37,401 nucleotides of DNA. Source: SIG598 sp045538015 (lineage in GTDB: Bacteria > Bacillota > Clostridia > Oscillospirales > Acutalibacteraceae). The stretch spans positions 1-37,401 of the forward strand of contig JAZSQO010000152.1 of NCBI GenBank assembly GCA_045538015.1. The letters are read 5' to 3'. Numbering within the stretch: the stretch's first letter is position 1; each line of letters begins with the position of its first letter. The notes under the pieces were generated by a model. That model worked only from the letters and a program-made list of their open reading frames with translations. It was not told the DNA's origin and searched no databases. Both the position numbers and the translations under genes were made by a program. Positions 1 through 7,038 of the stretch are shown here, piece after piece.

Positions 1-68
<68 letters not shown>

Positions 69-190
69 ATTGTATCTCAACTCCGTGGAGTTAAAACCTT
101 TTTTAGAGCTTTGAAGCTCAAGTCATTGCTGACTATTTTGCGGTTTCATCAACCGCTATTAAAAGGAATTTTGGGTTCTCGTTAAAGTTA

Positions 191-209
191 CGTTGTTTAA
201 TTTTCAAGG
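191..209 (-). promoter_or_regulatory. rRNA leader boxA-like antitermination element
   Basis: On the reverse strand this reads CCTTGAAAATTAAACAACG, which resembles the CTTTGAAAACTGAACAA leader element found ahead of 16S and 23S genes in Firmicutes and thought to bind Nus antitermination factors. It lies between the rRNA promoter and the 16S start. Between it and the gene are short inverted repeats: a hairpin at 79-92, another at 106-119, and an A/T-rich pair (61-69 with 101-109) that could bring the leader next to the 16S 5' end for processing. Identification is by similarity only. Confidence 0.55.
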
Positions 210-288
210 TCCTGTGCGTCTCTTTCGAGCCGGTTTCTCGCGACCCTTTCGGGCTTTGTTTTCTGCCGTCTCTCTCGAGCGCTTGACT

Positions 289-317
289 ATATTAACACAC
301 ATGAACCGGAATGTCAA
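289..317 (-). promoter_or_regulatory. Promoter of the leftward rRNA operon
   Basis: Reverse strand TTGACA (317-312), 17 nt spacer, TAATAT (294-289). This near-consensus sigma-A promoter would start transcription near 282 and give a leader of about 215 nt before 16S. It is the only strong promoter facing the 16S gene in this intergenic region. Confidence 0.8.
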
Positions 318-534
318 CACCTTTTTTCAGATTTTTTTGATTTATTTTCTCTCCCGAAATTACACTTCGTTTTTTCTGTCCATATATGGTGGTTTGCGAT
401 TTAAGAAAACCCCATTAAGTGTGGTTTTTGCAATTCCACTTTTTTCAAATTTCTTTGGATTTTCTTTGATTTTTGCCCTTTTTCTTCGGCTTTTGCCCTT
501 GATCTACCTTCTCGGTCCTTTTATTTTCTTCGCC
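318..534. other. AT-rich intergenic stretch, no gene seen
   Basis: Between the rRNA promoter and the promoter of the protease gene the sequence is T-rich on the plus strand. It has an open frame (193-585), but its translation is a Phe/Leu/Ile-rich run with no recognisable domain and no ribosome-binding site, and it covers the rRNA promoter. A-rich DNA on the strand read by the rRNA operon could act as an UP element, which is inference. Confidence 0.4.
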
Positions 535-563
535 TTGATTTACATTTATAGGTCTGTTATACT
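535..563 (+). promoter_or_regulatory. Promoter of the CPBP protease gene
   Basis: TTGATT (535-540), 17 nt spacer ending in TGT, TATACT (558-563): a sigma-A promoter with an extended -10. The start would be near 570, giving a leader of about 75 nt before the ATG at 644. Confidence 0.6.
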
Positions 564-643
564 GGACACAATAAGTTATTTATAGTATATATACATTATA
601 ATGTCAGTGCAGCTTAACCCGTTCTATGATAGGAGGTAAATCA

Positions 644-1867
644 ATGGACAGCAATATCGTCACCGTTGTCCCCGGGCAGGACACCAGCATTTCCGATATC
701 AGCCCTTCCGGCAAGCCTTATTCTTCACCGACCGACAGTCAGGGCCGCGAGAAGCGCCGTCTGTTTGTCAGGAGAATGAACAGCGCGGCCATTGCTCTTT
801 TCTCTGATATACTTATCAATACTATAGTATCTGTTGTCCTTGTCATTGTTCTGCTGTTTGCTTCCGGCGCTATAGCGCTGTTCAACCTGCAAAGCATAAT
901 GGATGATCCCAGCTCCGGCATGGAGGAGATGCTCAACTCCGTTGTCGCTCTGGCCGGCATCGCAGCCGCTGTGGCTTCTCTCTGCGGCCATATCATCCCC
1001 GCGTATATGCACAGCGCGCGCTGTAACTTCAGCCTTGCATCCACCATGAAGCGGGGCAGCAAGCTGGGCGGCACTCTTCCCGCGGCCATCGTCGTTGCTC
1101 TCGGCGTAACCTACGCATGGGTTTTCATCTATGCCATCTGCGGCGACCTGCTGCCCGACTCCTTTTTCGCCAACCGCAATGTCTTCGGCAACGCCTTTGC
1201 GTCCTACGATCTGACATCCATGATAATCATGGGCGTGTCGACGGGTATTCTCATTCCCATAGCAGAGGAAATACTCTTCCGGGGCGCGCTGCTCAAGTCC
1301 TTCTCCAAGTACGGCACCGGCTTTGCCGTGTTCGCCTCCTCTTTCCTTTTCGGACTGATGCACGGCAATCTCTTCCAGACGCCCTTTGCCACTCTGGGCG
1401 GTGTGGTTCTTGCCTATGTAGCCGTTCGCAGCGGCAGCCTCTGGCCCAGCATCATCATCCATATGTCCATCAATTCCTATTCGGTGCTCCGTGATATGCT
1501 CATGACCCTTCTGCCAGGCTACAGCGACGAGCTGCAGTTCCTCTTTGCCGGAATATCCGGTCTCTTCATTCTGGGAACCATCATTATCCTCTGTGCCGGC
1601 GCCCGCCGCATTTCCTGGACACCCATCGACCGGGCCAGCAACAACATTCTTCTGCCGGAAGTCAGGACCAAGGTAAGGCTCAAGGTTCTTCGTTTCGTGC
1701 TGAGCTTTGGTATACTGCTCTTTGTCATTATATATGGTATAGCGCTCCTCGCTGACGGCGGCTTCTTTGGCCTCGGTGAAGATCTCGGCGAGCTGGCCGG
1801 CAGCTCAGAGGAATACAGCGAGATGCTGGAAAACCTCATGGAAGAATATTCCTACAATTTTAATTAA
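644..1867 (+). CDS. CPBP family intramembrane metalloprotease
   Basis: Membrane protein of 407 aa in the CPBP (Abi/CAAX-like) family, whose members cleave substrates within the membrane; the substrate here is unknown. The three family motifs are present: EExxxR (Glu208, Glu209, Arg213), FxxxH (His240) and HxxxN (His273, Asn277), forming the presumed metal and catalytic site. A hydrophilic N-terminus of about 45 residues precedes several membrane helices, and the C-terminus is acidic. The start is the ATG at 644, 7 nt behind the ribosome-binding site AGGAGG at 631-636. An in-frame ATG at 626 lies upstream of that site and is not used. The gene is monocistronic, with its own promoter and a shared terminator. 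The acidic tail after the last helix is not part of the family core. Confidence 0.9.
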   Translation: MDSNIVTVVPGQDTSISDISPSGKPYSSPTDSQGREKRRLFVRRMNSAAIALFSDILINTIVSVVLVIVLLFASGAIALFNLQSIMDDPSSGMEEMLNSVVALAGIAAAVASLCGHIIPAYMHSARCNFSLASTMKRGSKLGGTLPAAIVVALGVTYAWVFIYAICGDLLPDSFFANRNVFGNAFASYDLTSMIIMGVSTGILIPIAEEILFRGALLKSFSKYGTGFAVFASSFLFGLMHGNLFQTPFATLGGVVLAYVAVRSGSLWPSIIIHMSINSYSVLRDMLMTLLPGYSDELQFLFAGISGLFILGTIIILCAGARRISWTPIDRASNNILLPEVRTKVRLKVLRFVLSFGILLFVIIYGIALLADGGFFGLGEDLGELAGSSEEYSEMLENLMEEYSYNFN

Positions 1868-1877
1868 CAGCTGACGC

Positions 1878-1911
1878 AAAAAGGACGAAGCCCGTGGGCC
1901 TCGTCCTTTTT
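1878..1911. terminator. Bidirectional terminator between the protease gene and trmL
   Basis: AAAAAGGACGA (1878-1888) pairs with TCGTCCTTTTT (1901-1911) around a GC-rich inner stem. A-run and T-run flank the hairpin, so it can stop the rightward protease transcript and the leftward trmL operon. Confidence 0.85.
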
Positions 1912-1921
1912 AATATCCTTT

Positions 1922-2428
1922 TTAGCAATCCTCAGGCCAGTCATAATCGCGAAGGTGACCGAAATTGGTCAGTTCGGGATATCCCCACTGTCTGAGCGCC
2001 TCATAAACTCCTACCGCCACCGTGTTTGAAAGATTCAGGCTGCGAGCCTCTTCTATCATGGGCAAACGCACACAGCGCTCGGGATTGGCGTGGAGCAGCC
2101 GCTCGGGCAGACCCGCCGTCTCCTTGCCGAAAACAAGGTACGCTCCGTCGGGATAAGACACATCAGTGTGGGTATGCCTTGCCTTTGTGGTGAAGAAAAA
2201 GTATTCTCCGCCGGTGCGGGCAAAGAAGTCCGCAAGGGAGGAATAATATGTAATGTCGAGAAAGTGCCAGTAATCCAGACCCGCCCGCTTCAGCTTGCGA
2301 TCATCCACCCTGAAGCCCATAGGCTCCACCAGATGCAGCCGCGCTCCGGTGGCGGCGCAGGTGCGGGCGATGTTTCCCGCGTTCTGCGGAATCTGCGGTT
2401 CAACAAGCACAATATTAAGCTGAGCCAA
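1922..2428 (-). CDS. trmL: tRNA (cytidine/uridine-34 2'-O)-methyltransferase TrmL
   Basis: SPOUT-class methyltransferase (168 aa) that 2'-O-methylates the wobble nucleotide of certain leucine tRNAs using S-adenosylmethionine. The three knot motifs are visible: PQIPQNAGNIARTC near residue 12, VFGKETAGLP in the middle, and RSLNLSNTVAV in the C-terminal third. The length matches the family. The start is a TTG (2428-2426), with AAGGAG 10 nt upstream; no in-frame ATG fits the conserved N-terminus. It is the last gene of the leftward operon, 18 nt after the DUF218 gene, and is followed by the terminator at 1878-1911. Some family members are annotated only as SpoU-type methyltransferases, but the compact length and the N-terminal NIVLVEP motif point to TrmL. 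Confidence 0.92.
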   Translation of the reverse strand: MAQLNIVLVEPQIPQNAGNIARTCAATGARLHLVEPMGFRVDDRKLKRAGLDYWHFLDITYYSSLADFFARTGGEYFFFTTKARHTHTDVSYPDGAYLVFGKETAGLPERLLHANPERCVRLPMIEEARSLNLSNTVAVGVYEALRQWGYPELTNFGHLRDYDWPEDC

Positions 2429-2446
2429 CCAACTGACACTCCTTCT

Positions 2447-3964
2447 CTACGCTACGATCCAGTCCCGGGTTATGGCGGCGATCTCTCTGAACCAATAGGG
2501 CATTGCGAGATACCACGCCGTTTCCACATTCAGCGCGTAGGTCACCATGCCAAGGTCGTTGGCAATGGTCATGGCCCGGTACTGATGGAATCGGTCGGTA
2601 GCTATCATAAACCGGTCGTGGCAATGATATTTCTTTGCCAGCTCCGCCGCGTTCGTGATGTTTTCCAGCGTGCTGGTGGAGGTGCTCTCCATTATTATCC
2701 TCATGGGCGAAACACCCTTTTCCACGAGGTAATTTTTCATTACCTGAGCCTCGGGGTATTCCTCGTCCGGTCCCTGACCGCCGGTGACGATGCAGTGCGC
2801 CTGAGGATGCTCCAACAGAAACTCCGCCGCTTCTTCCAGCCGTGCCTCCAGCATCAGACTGGGACGGTCGCCCTTTATCTTGCAGCCCAGCACGATCACC
2901 GTGACCTCTGAGGTATTGTTTCTCAGGGTGTTTGTGGACGCGCTTATCATCTTGCCGGACACGAAGGCCATGTAGGAAACTCCGGCCAGCACGCACACCG
3001 CGACTATACCTATTATAATGTTTCCCTTCATGCTTTCGCACTGCTCGATGAGCGGCCAGTACAGCGCGCAGAAAAAGAAGAACAGCGCCATGCACACCGG
3101 CGGAAGTATGCCGGGACACATTATGCCTACAAACATCGGGAGAATAGAAATAAGTATGATCACAACCGACAGGATCATTACGGCCTTGCGCACCGGCCCG
3201 ATATCCTCCCATTTCTGGGGAATGATCTTCTGCGGGATCATCCCGGGGAGCTTCCGGCTTATCCATGTCTTTGCGATATCCCACTTCTCCCGGGCAAAAT
3301 CAAAGGTCTTGTCCAGCATGACCTCCCATATCGGAAGATCGTCCTCTGCCTGCTCTGAATCAGCTTCGGCAGCGCTTCGCTCGGCGGCTTCTTCGGTCGG
3401 TTCGGGTATTATTTCGGCATCCGGCACCACCGGCGAATTTTCGGCAGGCGGCTCGGTTGCCTCCGCGGGAATCTCCTGAGCCTCCGGTTCTTCCGGAGCG
3501 TCACCGCTCTGCGCGGTCTCCTCTCCGGCTGCCTCCGGTTCATCCTGCTTTTCTTCTGCCTCTTCCGGCTTTTCCTCGTTTTCAGCCGAAGTCTCTTCCG
3601 AGGGCTGTTCCTCGGCCGGCTCGGACTGCGAAGAATTTTCCTCCGGCTGGTCTGCCAGCCCTTCCGTTTCCTCGGTCAGCGGATGTTCCGGCTCGGCGAG
3701 TGGTTCTTCGTTTGGTATTTCCGGTTCCGGGCAATGCTCCTCCGGAGTATCATCCACCCGGAAGCCTATGGGAAACTTATTGGCCGCCGGCACAGTCGGC
3801 ACTGCTGCCGGTTTTTTCTCCGGCTGTACAGGCACGGGCGCTGCCTCCTCGCGGCGCTTGACCGCGATCACCTTACGCGGCTTGTTTTCCTGAGGCGGGT
3901 TATCCTTTTTTATCCGTGTAACCGTCACCTGCCGCGCGTGGCGGTTATTATCCTTTTCCGACAT
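2447..3964 (-). CDS. DUF218 (YdcF/ElyC/SanA-like) membrane protein with long Glu/Pro-rich N-terminus
   Basis: 505 aa in three parts. Residues 1-40 are basic, and about 70-210 form a low-complexity Glu/Pro/Ala stretch, probably disordered and cytoplasmic. Three membrane helices lie at about 261-282, 285-306 and 316-337. A DUF218 domain follows at about 353-490 with its hallmarks: VLGCKIKGDRPS, the CIVTGGQG loop (391-398), ESTSTSTLENI (426-436) and ATDRFHQYRA (455-464). Family members such as ElyC and SanA act in envelope integrity; the biochemical activity is not settled. The start ATG (3964-3962) has an AAGGTGG site upstream. It lies 36 nt after the ArsC-like gene in the secA-like operon, suggesting an envelope-related role. 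The acidic extension is much longer than in SanA-type proteins and has no recognisable domain. Confidence 0.85.
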   Translation of the reverse strand: MSEKDNNRHARQVTVTRIKKDNPPQENKPRKVIAVKRREEAAPVPVQPEKKPAAVPTVPAANKFPIGFRVDDTPEEHCPEPEIPNEEPLAEPEHPLTEETEGLADQPEENSSQSEPAEEQPSEETSAENEEKPEEAEEKQDEPEAAGEETAQSGDAPEEPEAQEIPAEATEPPAENSPVVPDAEIIPEPTEEAAERSAAEADSEQAEDDLPIWEVMLDKTFDFAREKWDIAKTWISRKLPGMIPQKIIPQKWEDIGPVRKAVMILSVVIILISILPMFVGIMCPGILPPVCMALFFFFCALYWPLIEQCESMKGNIIIGIVAVCVLAGVSYMAFVSGKMISASTNTLRNNTSEVTVIVLGCKIKGDRPSLMLEARLEEAAEFLLEHPQAHCIVTGGQGPDEEYPEAQVMKNYLVEKGVSPMRIIMESTSTSTLENITNAAELAKKYHCHDRFMIATDRFHQYRAMTIANDLGMVTYALNVETAWYLAMPYWFREIAAITRDWIVA

Positions 3965-4000
3965 ATCTGTTCCACCTTTCCAGCCGGACGATGGGTATCG

Positions 4001-4360
4001 TCAGCTGTTCTTTTCTTCCTCGATCCAGCTCTGCCAGATCTCCGGCTCATAGCCTATGGTCGCTTTCTTGCCGTTGCGGACAATGGGAGTAAGCAGAACG
4101 CCGGGATTCTCCAGCATCTTCTCCTCAACCTGCGCCGGATAGGCAAGATATGCCAGATGGAGCTTTTCATAGAGCTTGCATTTCTTGTCGATCAGCTTGG
4201 AATAGTGACCCACCGCGGCCTTGATGTTGCGGTATTCCCCGTCGCTCAGGCCGTACTTCGGCAGGTCGATGTACTGATATTTCACGCCCCGCTCCTTGAA
4301 GAAACGTTCGGCTTTCTTTGTGTCAAAGCACTTGCTTTTGCCGTATATCTGAATATTCAT
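4001..4360 (-). CDS. ArsC/Spx-family thioredoxin-fold protein
   Basis: 119 aa, the normal size of the ArsC/YffB/Spx family. The N-terminal beta strand leads into KSKCFDTKKAE with one cysteine, Cys11, at the position of the catalytic cysteine of arsenate reductase. The Spx CxxC pair is absent, so it is not Spx. The cis-proline loop is LLTPIVRNGK. No ars regulator or pump is nearby, so arsenate reduction is not implied; family members of this kind are often uncharacterised thiol oxidoreductases. It sits 32 nt after the SecA-like gene and before the DUF218 gene, in the same operon. The ATG at 4360-4358 is the only sensible start. Confidence 0.8.
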   Translation of the reverse strand: MNIQIYGKSKCFDTKKAERFFKERGVKYQYIDLPKYGLSDGEYRNIKAAVGHYSKLIDKKCKLYEKLHLAYLAYPAQVEEKMLENPGVLLTPIVRNGKKATIGYEPEIWQSWIEEEKNS

Positions 4361-4392
4361 TGTTGTCCGTTATCCCTTCTGCCGACCGGCGA

Positions 4393-6753
4393 TCATTCCT
4401 CGTCGTCATCGTCATAGAAATCGTCATAATCGTCCTCCTCTTCCTTGCCCAGCAGCTTCTGGAACAGCTCGGGCATACGGGAGAACTGGTCAGCCGACTC
4501 GTCGATGAGGTAGGTCCATGTGGAGGTGGGGCCCTTGAGGTCGGATTTTTCAAGATCCACACCGTGGGGCGTGACCACGACGGTGTCGAAGGCGGCCACG
4601 ACGCTTTCCTCCACCCGGCGGAACATTTCCGTAAAGGCCATGATGGCCTCGCGGCGGTATTCGTCCAGAGGCACCTTACCGCCAACTACCACCAGATGGA
4701 TGCCCTGACGCACATCGGTGATGTATTCAAGATATTCCGCCCAGCAGCGGTTGAGGTAGTAAAGAACCAGCTGGCGCTCGATGAGGTCAACCTTCTCCTT
4801 GCCGTAGGCCTTCTGCAGGCGCAGAGCCTTTTCCGGATTGCGGGAAGCAAGAATGTGGGTATCCGCCTCGCCCTTGAGCAGAGTGTAGTGCTTGGAGTGG
4901 ACGGCGCGGCGCTGGTCATCGATTATGGAGGTGTACTGGGACAACTGCTGACGCATATCCCGGTAATAGCCCTCGGCGATCTTCTGCACATGGAGAATTT
5001 CCGTCAGTGCCTTCTGCTCGCGCACGGTCTGGGAGGCTCCCGACTGGTAGAGATATCTTGGCAGCAGCTCCTGCAGACCAAAGGTGACCAGCATATCGTC
5101 CTCAAGGCTGGCAAAGAAATGGCTTTCGCCCGGATCACCCTGTCGTCCCGCGCGGCCTCTGAGCTGGTTGTCTATGCGGCGGCTCTCAAAGTGGTTGGTG
5201 CCGATAACGAACAGTCCGCCCAGCTCGGCTACCTTTTCACGGTTCTTGCCCGTTTCACCGCCCAGCTTGATGTCAACTCCTCGGCCGGCCATGTTTGTGG
5301 ACACGGTAACGGCGCCCAGCTGTCCGGCTCGGGCGATTATGCGGGCCTCGTCCTTATCCTGCTTGGCGTTGAGCACGTTGGTAAACACACCGGCCTTTCT
5401 GAGCTCGTCGGCCAGCCATTCCGATTCCTCGATGGTGCTGGTGCCGATAAGTATGGGTCGGCCGTTGCGGTGAATGTTCATGACCTCGGTCATGACCGCG
5501 CGCATCTTGGCGTCCTTGGTGGTGAATACGCTGTCCTCTCTGTCCTTTCGGATAAGGGGACGGTTGGGCGGGATGGTCACGATCTGCAGGCCGTACATAT
5601 CGTAAAATTCGTCAGCAGAGGTGGCGGCTGTACCTGTCATGCCGGACATCTGCTTGTACATCTGGGTAAAATACTGAATATTGATCTGGGAAAGGATCAT
5701 ACCCGAGGACTGGCTGTGGAGATTCTCCTTCAGCTCAACGGCCATCTGGAGTCCGTCGGGATAATGGCGGTTTTCCACCACTCGGCCGGTAAACTCGTCA
5801 ACGATGAGCAGCTGCTCGTCGCGAACGATATAATCCTTGTCCCGGTGCAGGGTATACTCTGCCTTCAGGGCGTCGATTACCGACTCGAGGGTGTCCATGG
5901 ATTCGGTGTCGAAGAGGTTTTCCACGCCTAAGATGCGCTCGACCACCCGGATGCCCTTTTCGGTCAGCTGAACGCTCTTGGTGAAGGTGTCTATCTTGAA
6001 GTGAGGGCCTTCCTTGAGGCTCTTGGCCAGCTTCTGGCACTGCTTGGCAAGGGAATCGTTGTAAGGCACATCGCCGGCGATGACCAGAGGTATTCTCGCC
6101 TCGTCGATGAGCATGGAGTCGGCCTCGTCCACGATGGCGAACTGAAAGCGGCTCTGCACCAGCTCGTCCTCAGTGGCCGCAAGGAAGTCGCGCAGATAGT
6201 CAAAACCGCACTCCTTGATAGTGACATAGAGGATATCCCGGCGATAAAGCTCCCGGCGATCCTCACGGGGAGTGTCGGCAAGCACACAGCCCACCGAAAG
6301 ACCCAGCAGCTCGAAGATCGGGCCCATGTCCTGACAGTCTCGCTCAACGAGGTAGTCGTTAAAGGTGAGGATGTGTACCTGATGGCCGGCAAGGGCGTGC
6401 AGCACCGCCGGCATGACCGCCGCCAGTGTCTTTCCTTCACCGGTGTACATTTCGGCAAGACGGCCTTCGTAGAGGGCGATTCCGGCGTATATCTGGCAGT
6501 CATAGGCCGTCAGACCGATGGCACGGCGGCCGGCCTCCCTTGCCAGAGCAAAGGCCGGAATGAGGTGGCTGTTGGGATCGTCTCCGTTCTTTATGCTCGC
6601 GCGGATCCACTGGGCAAAAATGCGCAGGGAGTTGTCACTGCGGCCTTCAAAGCTGATTTCCTTGATCTGGCGCACCACATCCTCGCAGCGCTCCAGAAAA
6701 TCAGCCGACGGATCCCATATTTCAGTCAAAGCATTATTCTTCTTTTTTGCCAT
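4393..6753 (-). CDS. SecA-family preprotein translocase ATPase, SecA2-like
   Basis: 786 aa ATPase of the SecA family, which drives proteins through SecYEG. The motor is complete: Walker A TGEGKT (104-109), DEAD (209-212), a preprotein cross-linking domain (about 225-370), SGMTGTA near 380, NMAGRGVDIKLGG (497-499 onward) and QLRGRAGRQGD (530-540). The region after nucleotide domain 2 is short: only about 70 residues separate IDDQRR (about 611) from the scaffold segment VRQGIHL (about 681), where canonical SecA has a much longer stretch containing the helical wing domain. The usual GLRAYGQ-type motif is replaced. There is no zinc-binding C-terminus; the protein ends in an Asp/Glu tail. Mycobacterial SecA2 also lacks the wing domain, so an accessory SecA2-type role is likely, though no accessory Sec partners are in view. 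The ATG start has AGGTGG 7 nt upstream. First gene of its operon. Confidence 0.88.
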   Translation of the reverse strand: MAKKKNNALTEIWDPSADFLERCEDVVRQIKEISFEGRSDNSLRIFAQWIRASIKNGDDPNSHLIPAFALAREAGRRAIGLTAYDCQIYAGIALYEGRLAEMYTGEGKTLAAVMPAVLHALAGHQVHILTFNDYLVERDCQDMGPIFELLGLSVGCVLADTPREDRRELYRRDILYVTIKECGFDYLRDFLAATEDELVQSRFQFAIVDEADSMLIDEARIPLVIAGDVPYNDSLAKQCQKLAKSLKEGPHFKIDTFTKSVQLTEKGIRVVERILGVENLFDTESMDTLESVIDALKAEYTLHRDKDYIVRDEQLLIVDEFTGRVVENRHYPDGLQMAVELKENLHSQSSGMILSQINIQYFTQMYKQMSGMTGTAATSADEFYDMYGLQIVTIPPNRPLIRKDREDSVFTTKDAKMRAVMTEVMNIHRNGRPILIGTSTIEESEWLADELRKAGVFTNVLNAKQDKDEARIIARAGQLGAVTVSTNMAGRGVDIKLGGETGKNREKVAELGGLFVIGTNHFESRRIDNQLRGRAGRQGDPGESHFFASLEDDMLVTFGLQELLPRYLYQSGASQTVREQKALTEILHVQKIAEGYYRDMRQQLSQYTSIIDDQRRAVHSKHYTLLKGEADTHILASRNPEKALRLQKAYGKEKVDLIERQLVLYYLNRCWAEYLEYITDVRQGIHLVVVGGKVPLDEYRREAIMAFTEMFRRVEESVVAAFDTVVVTPHGVDLEKSDLKGPTSTWTYLIDESADQFSRMPELFQKLLGKEEEDDYDDFYDDDDEE

Positions 6754-6791
6754 GGGTACACCACCTCAGTGTGTGATTTATATACATAATT

Positions 6792-6820
6792 ATTATATCA
6801 AATGTATATCCTCTGTGCAA
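6792..6820 (-). promoter_or_regulatory. Promoter of the secA-like operon
   Basis: Reverse strand TTGCAC (6820-6815), 17 nt spacer, TATAAT (6797-6792). It would start about 30 nt before the SecA-like ATG and drive the four-gene operon down to trmL. Confidence 0.75.
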
Positions 6821-6829
6821 CCGATAATT

Positions 6830-6871
6830 TTGCGTTGGACAGGAGCCGCTTTGCGTTGGATAGGAGCCGCT
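6830..6871. repeat. Tandem 21-bp direct repeat in a divergent promoter region
   Basis: Two units of 21 bp, 6830-6850 and 6851-6871, differ at one base (TTGGACAGG versus TTGGATAGG). They lie 10 bp upstream of the secA-like -35 and 20 bp upstream of the CapA-like -35, and are followed by a perfect hairpin GCTCC-GCC-GGAGC at 6869-6881. A period of two helical turns suits a regulator binding site, but this is inference. Confidence 0.7.
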
Positions 6872-6890
6872 CCGCCGGAGCCTGCCCCGG

Positions 6891-6919
6891 TTGCAATTCA
6901 CCTTTTCTTGTGGTATAAT
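6891..6919 (+). promoter_or_regulatory. Promoter of the CapA-like gene
   Basis: TTGCAA (6891-6896), 17 nt spacer ending in TGG, TATAAT (6914-6919): a strong extended -10 promoter. The leader of about 110 nt to the TTG at 7039 includes the inverted repeat AAAC-CGC-GTTT inside a larger GGCC-bounded region (about 6973-7011). Confidence 0.8.
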
Positions 6920-7038
6920 CACGGCATATCATACGCAAATTACACTCGGCTGACTATGCCCTCAGAGGCAGAACGGCCGGTGTCCGAAACCGCGTTTCAC
7001 GGTATCGGCCATGCGCAAGTTGAAAGGAGGTCGGAAAT

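Noticed and set aside
193..585. 130-aa open frame upstream of the protease gene
   Set aside because: Phe/Leu/Ile-rich translation with no ribosome-binding site; it overlaps the rRNA leader and promoter on the other strand.
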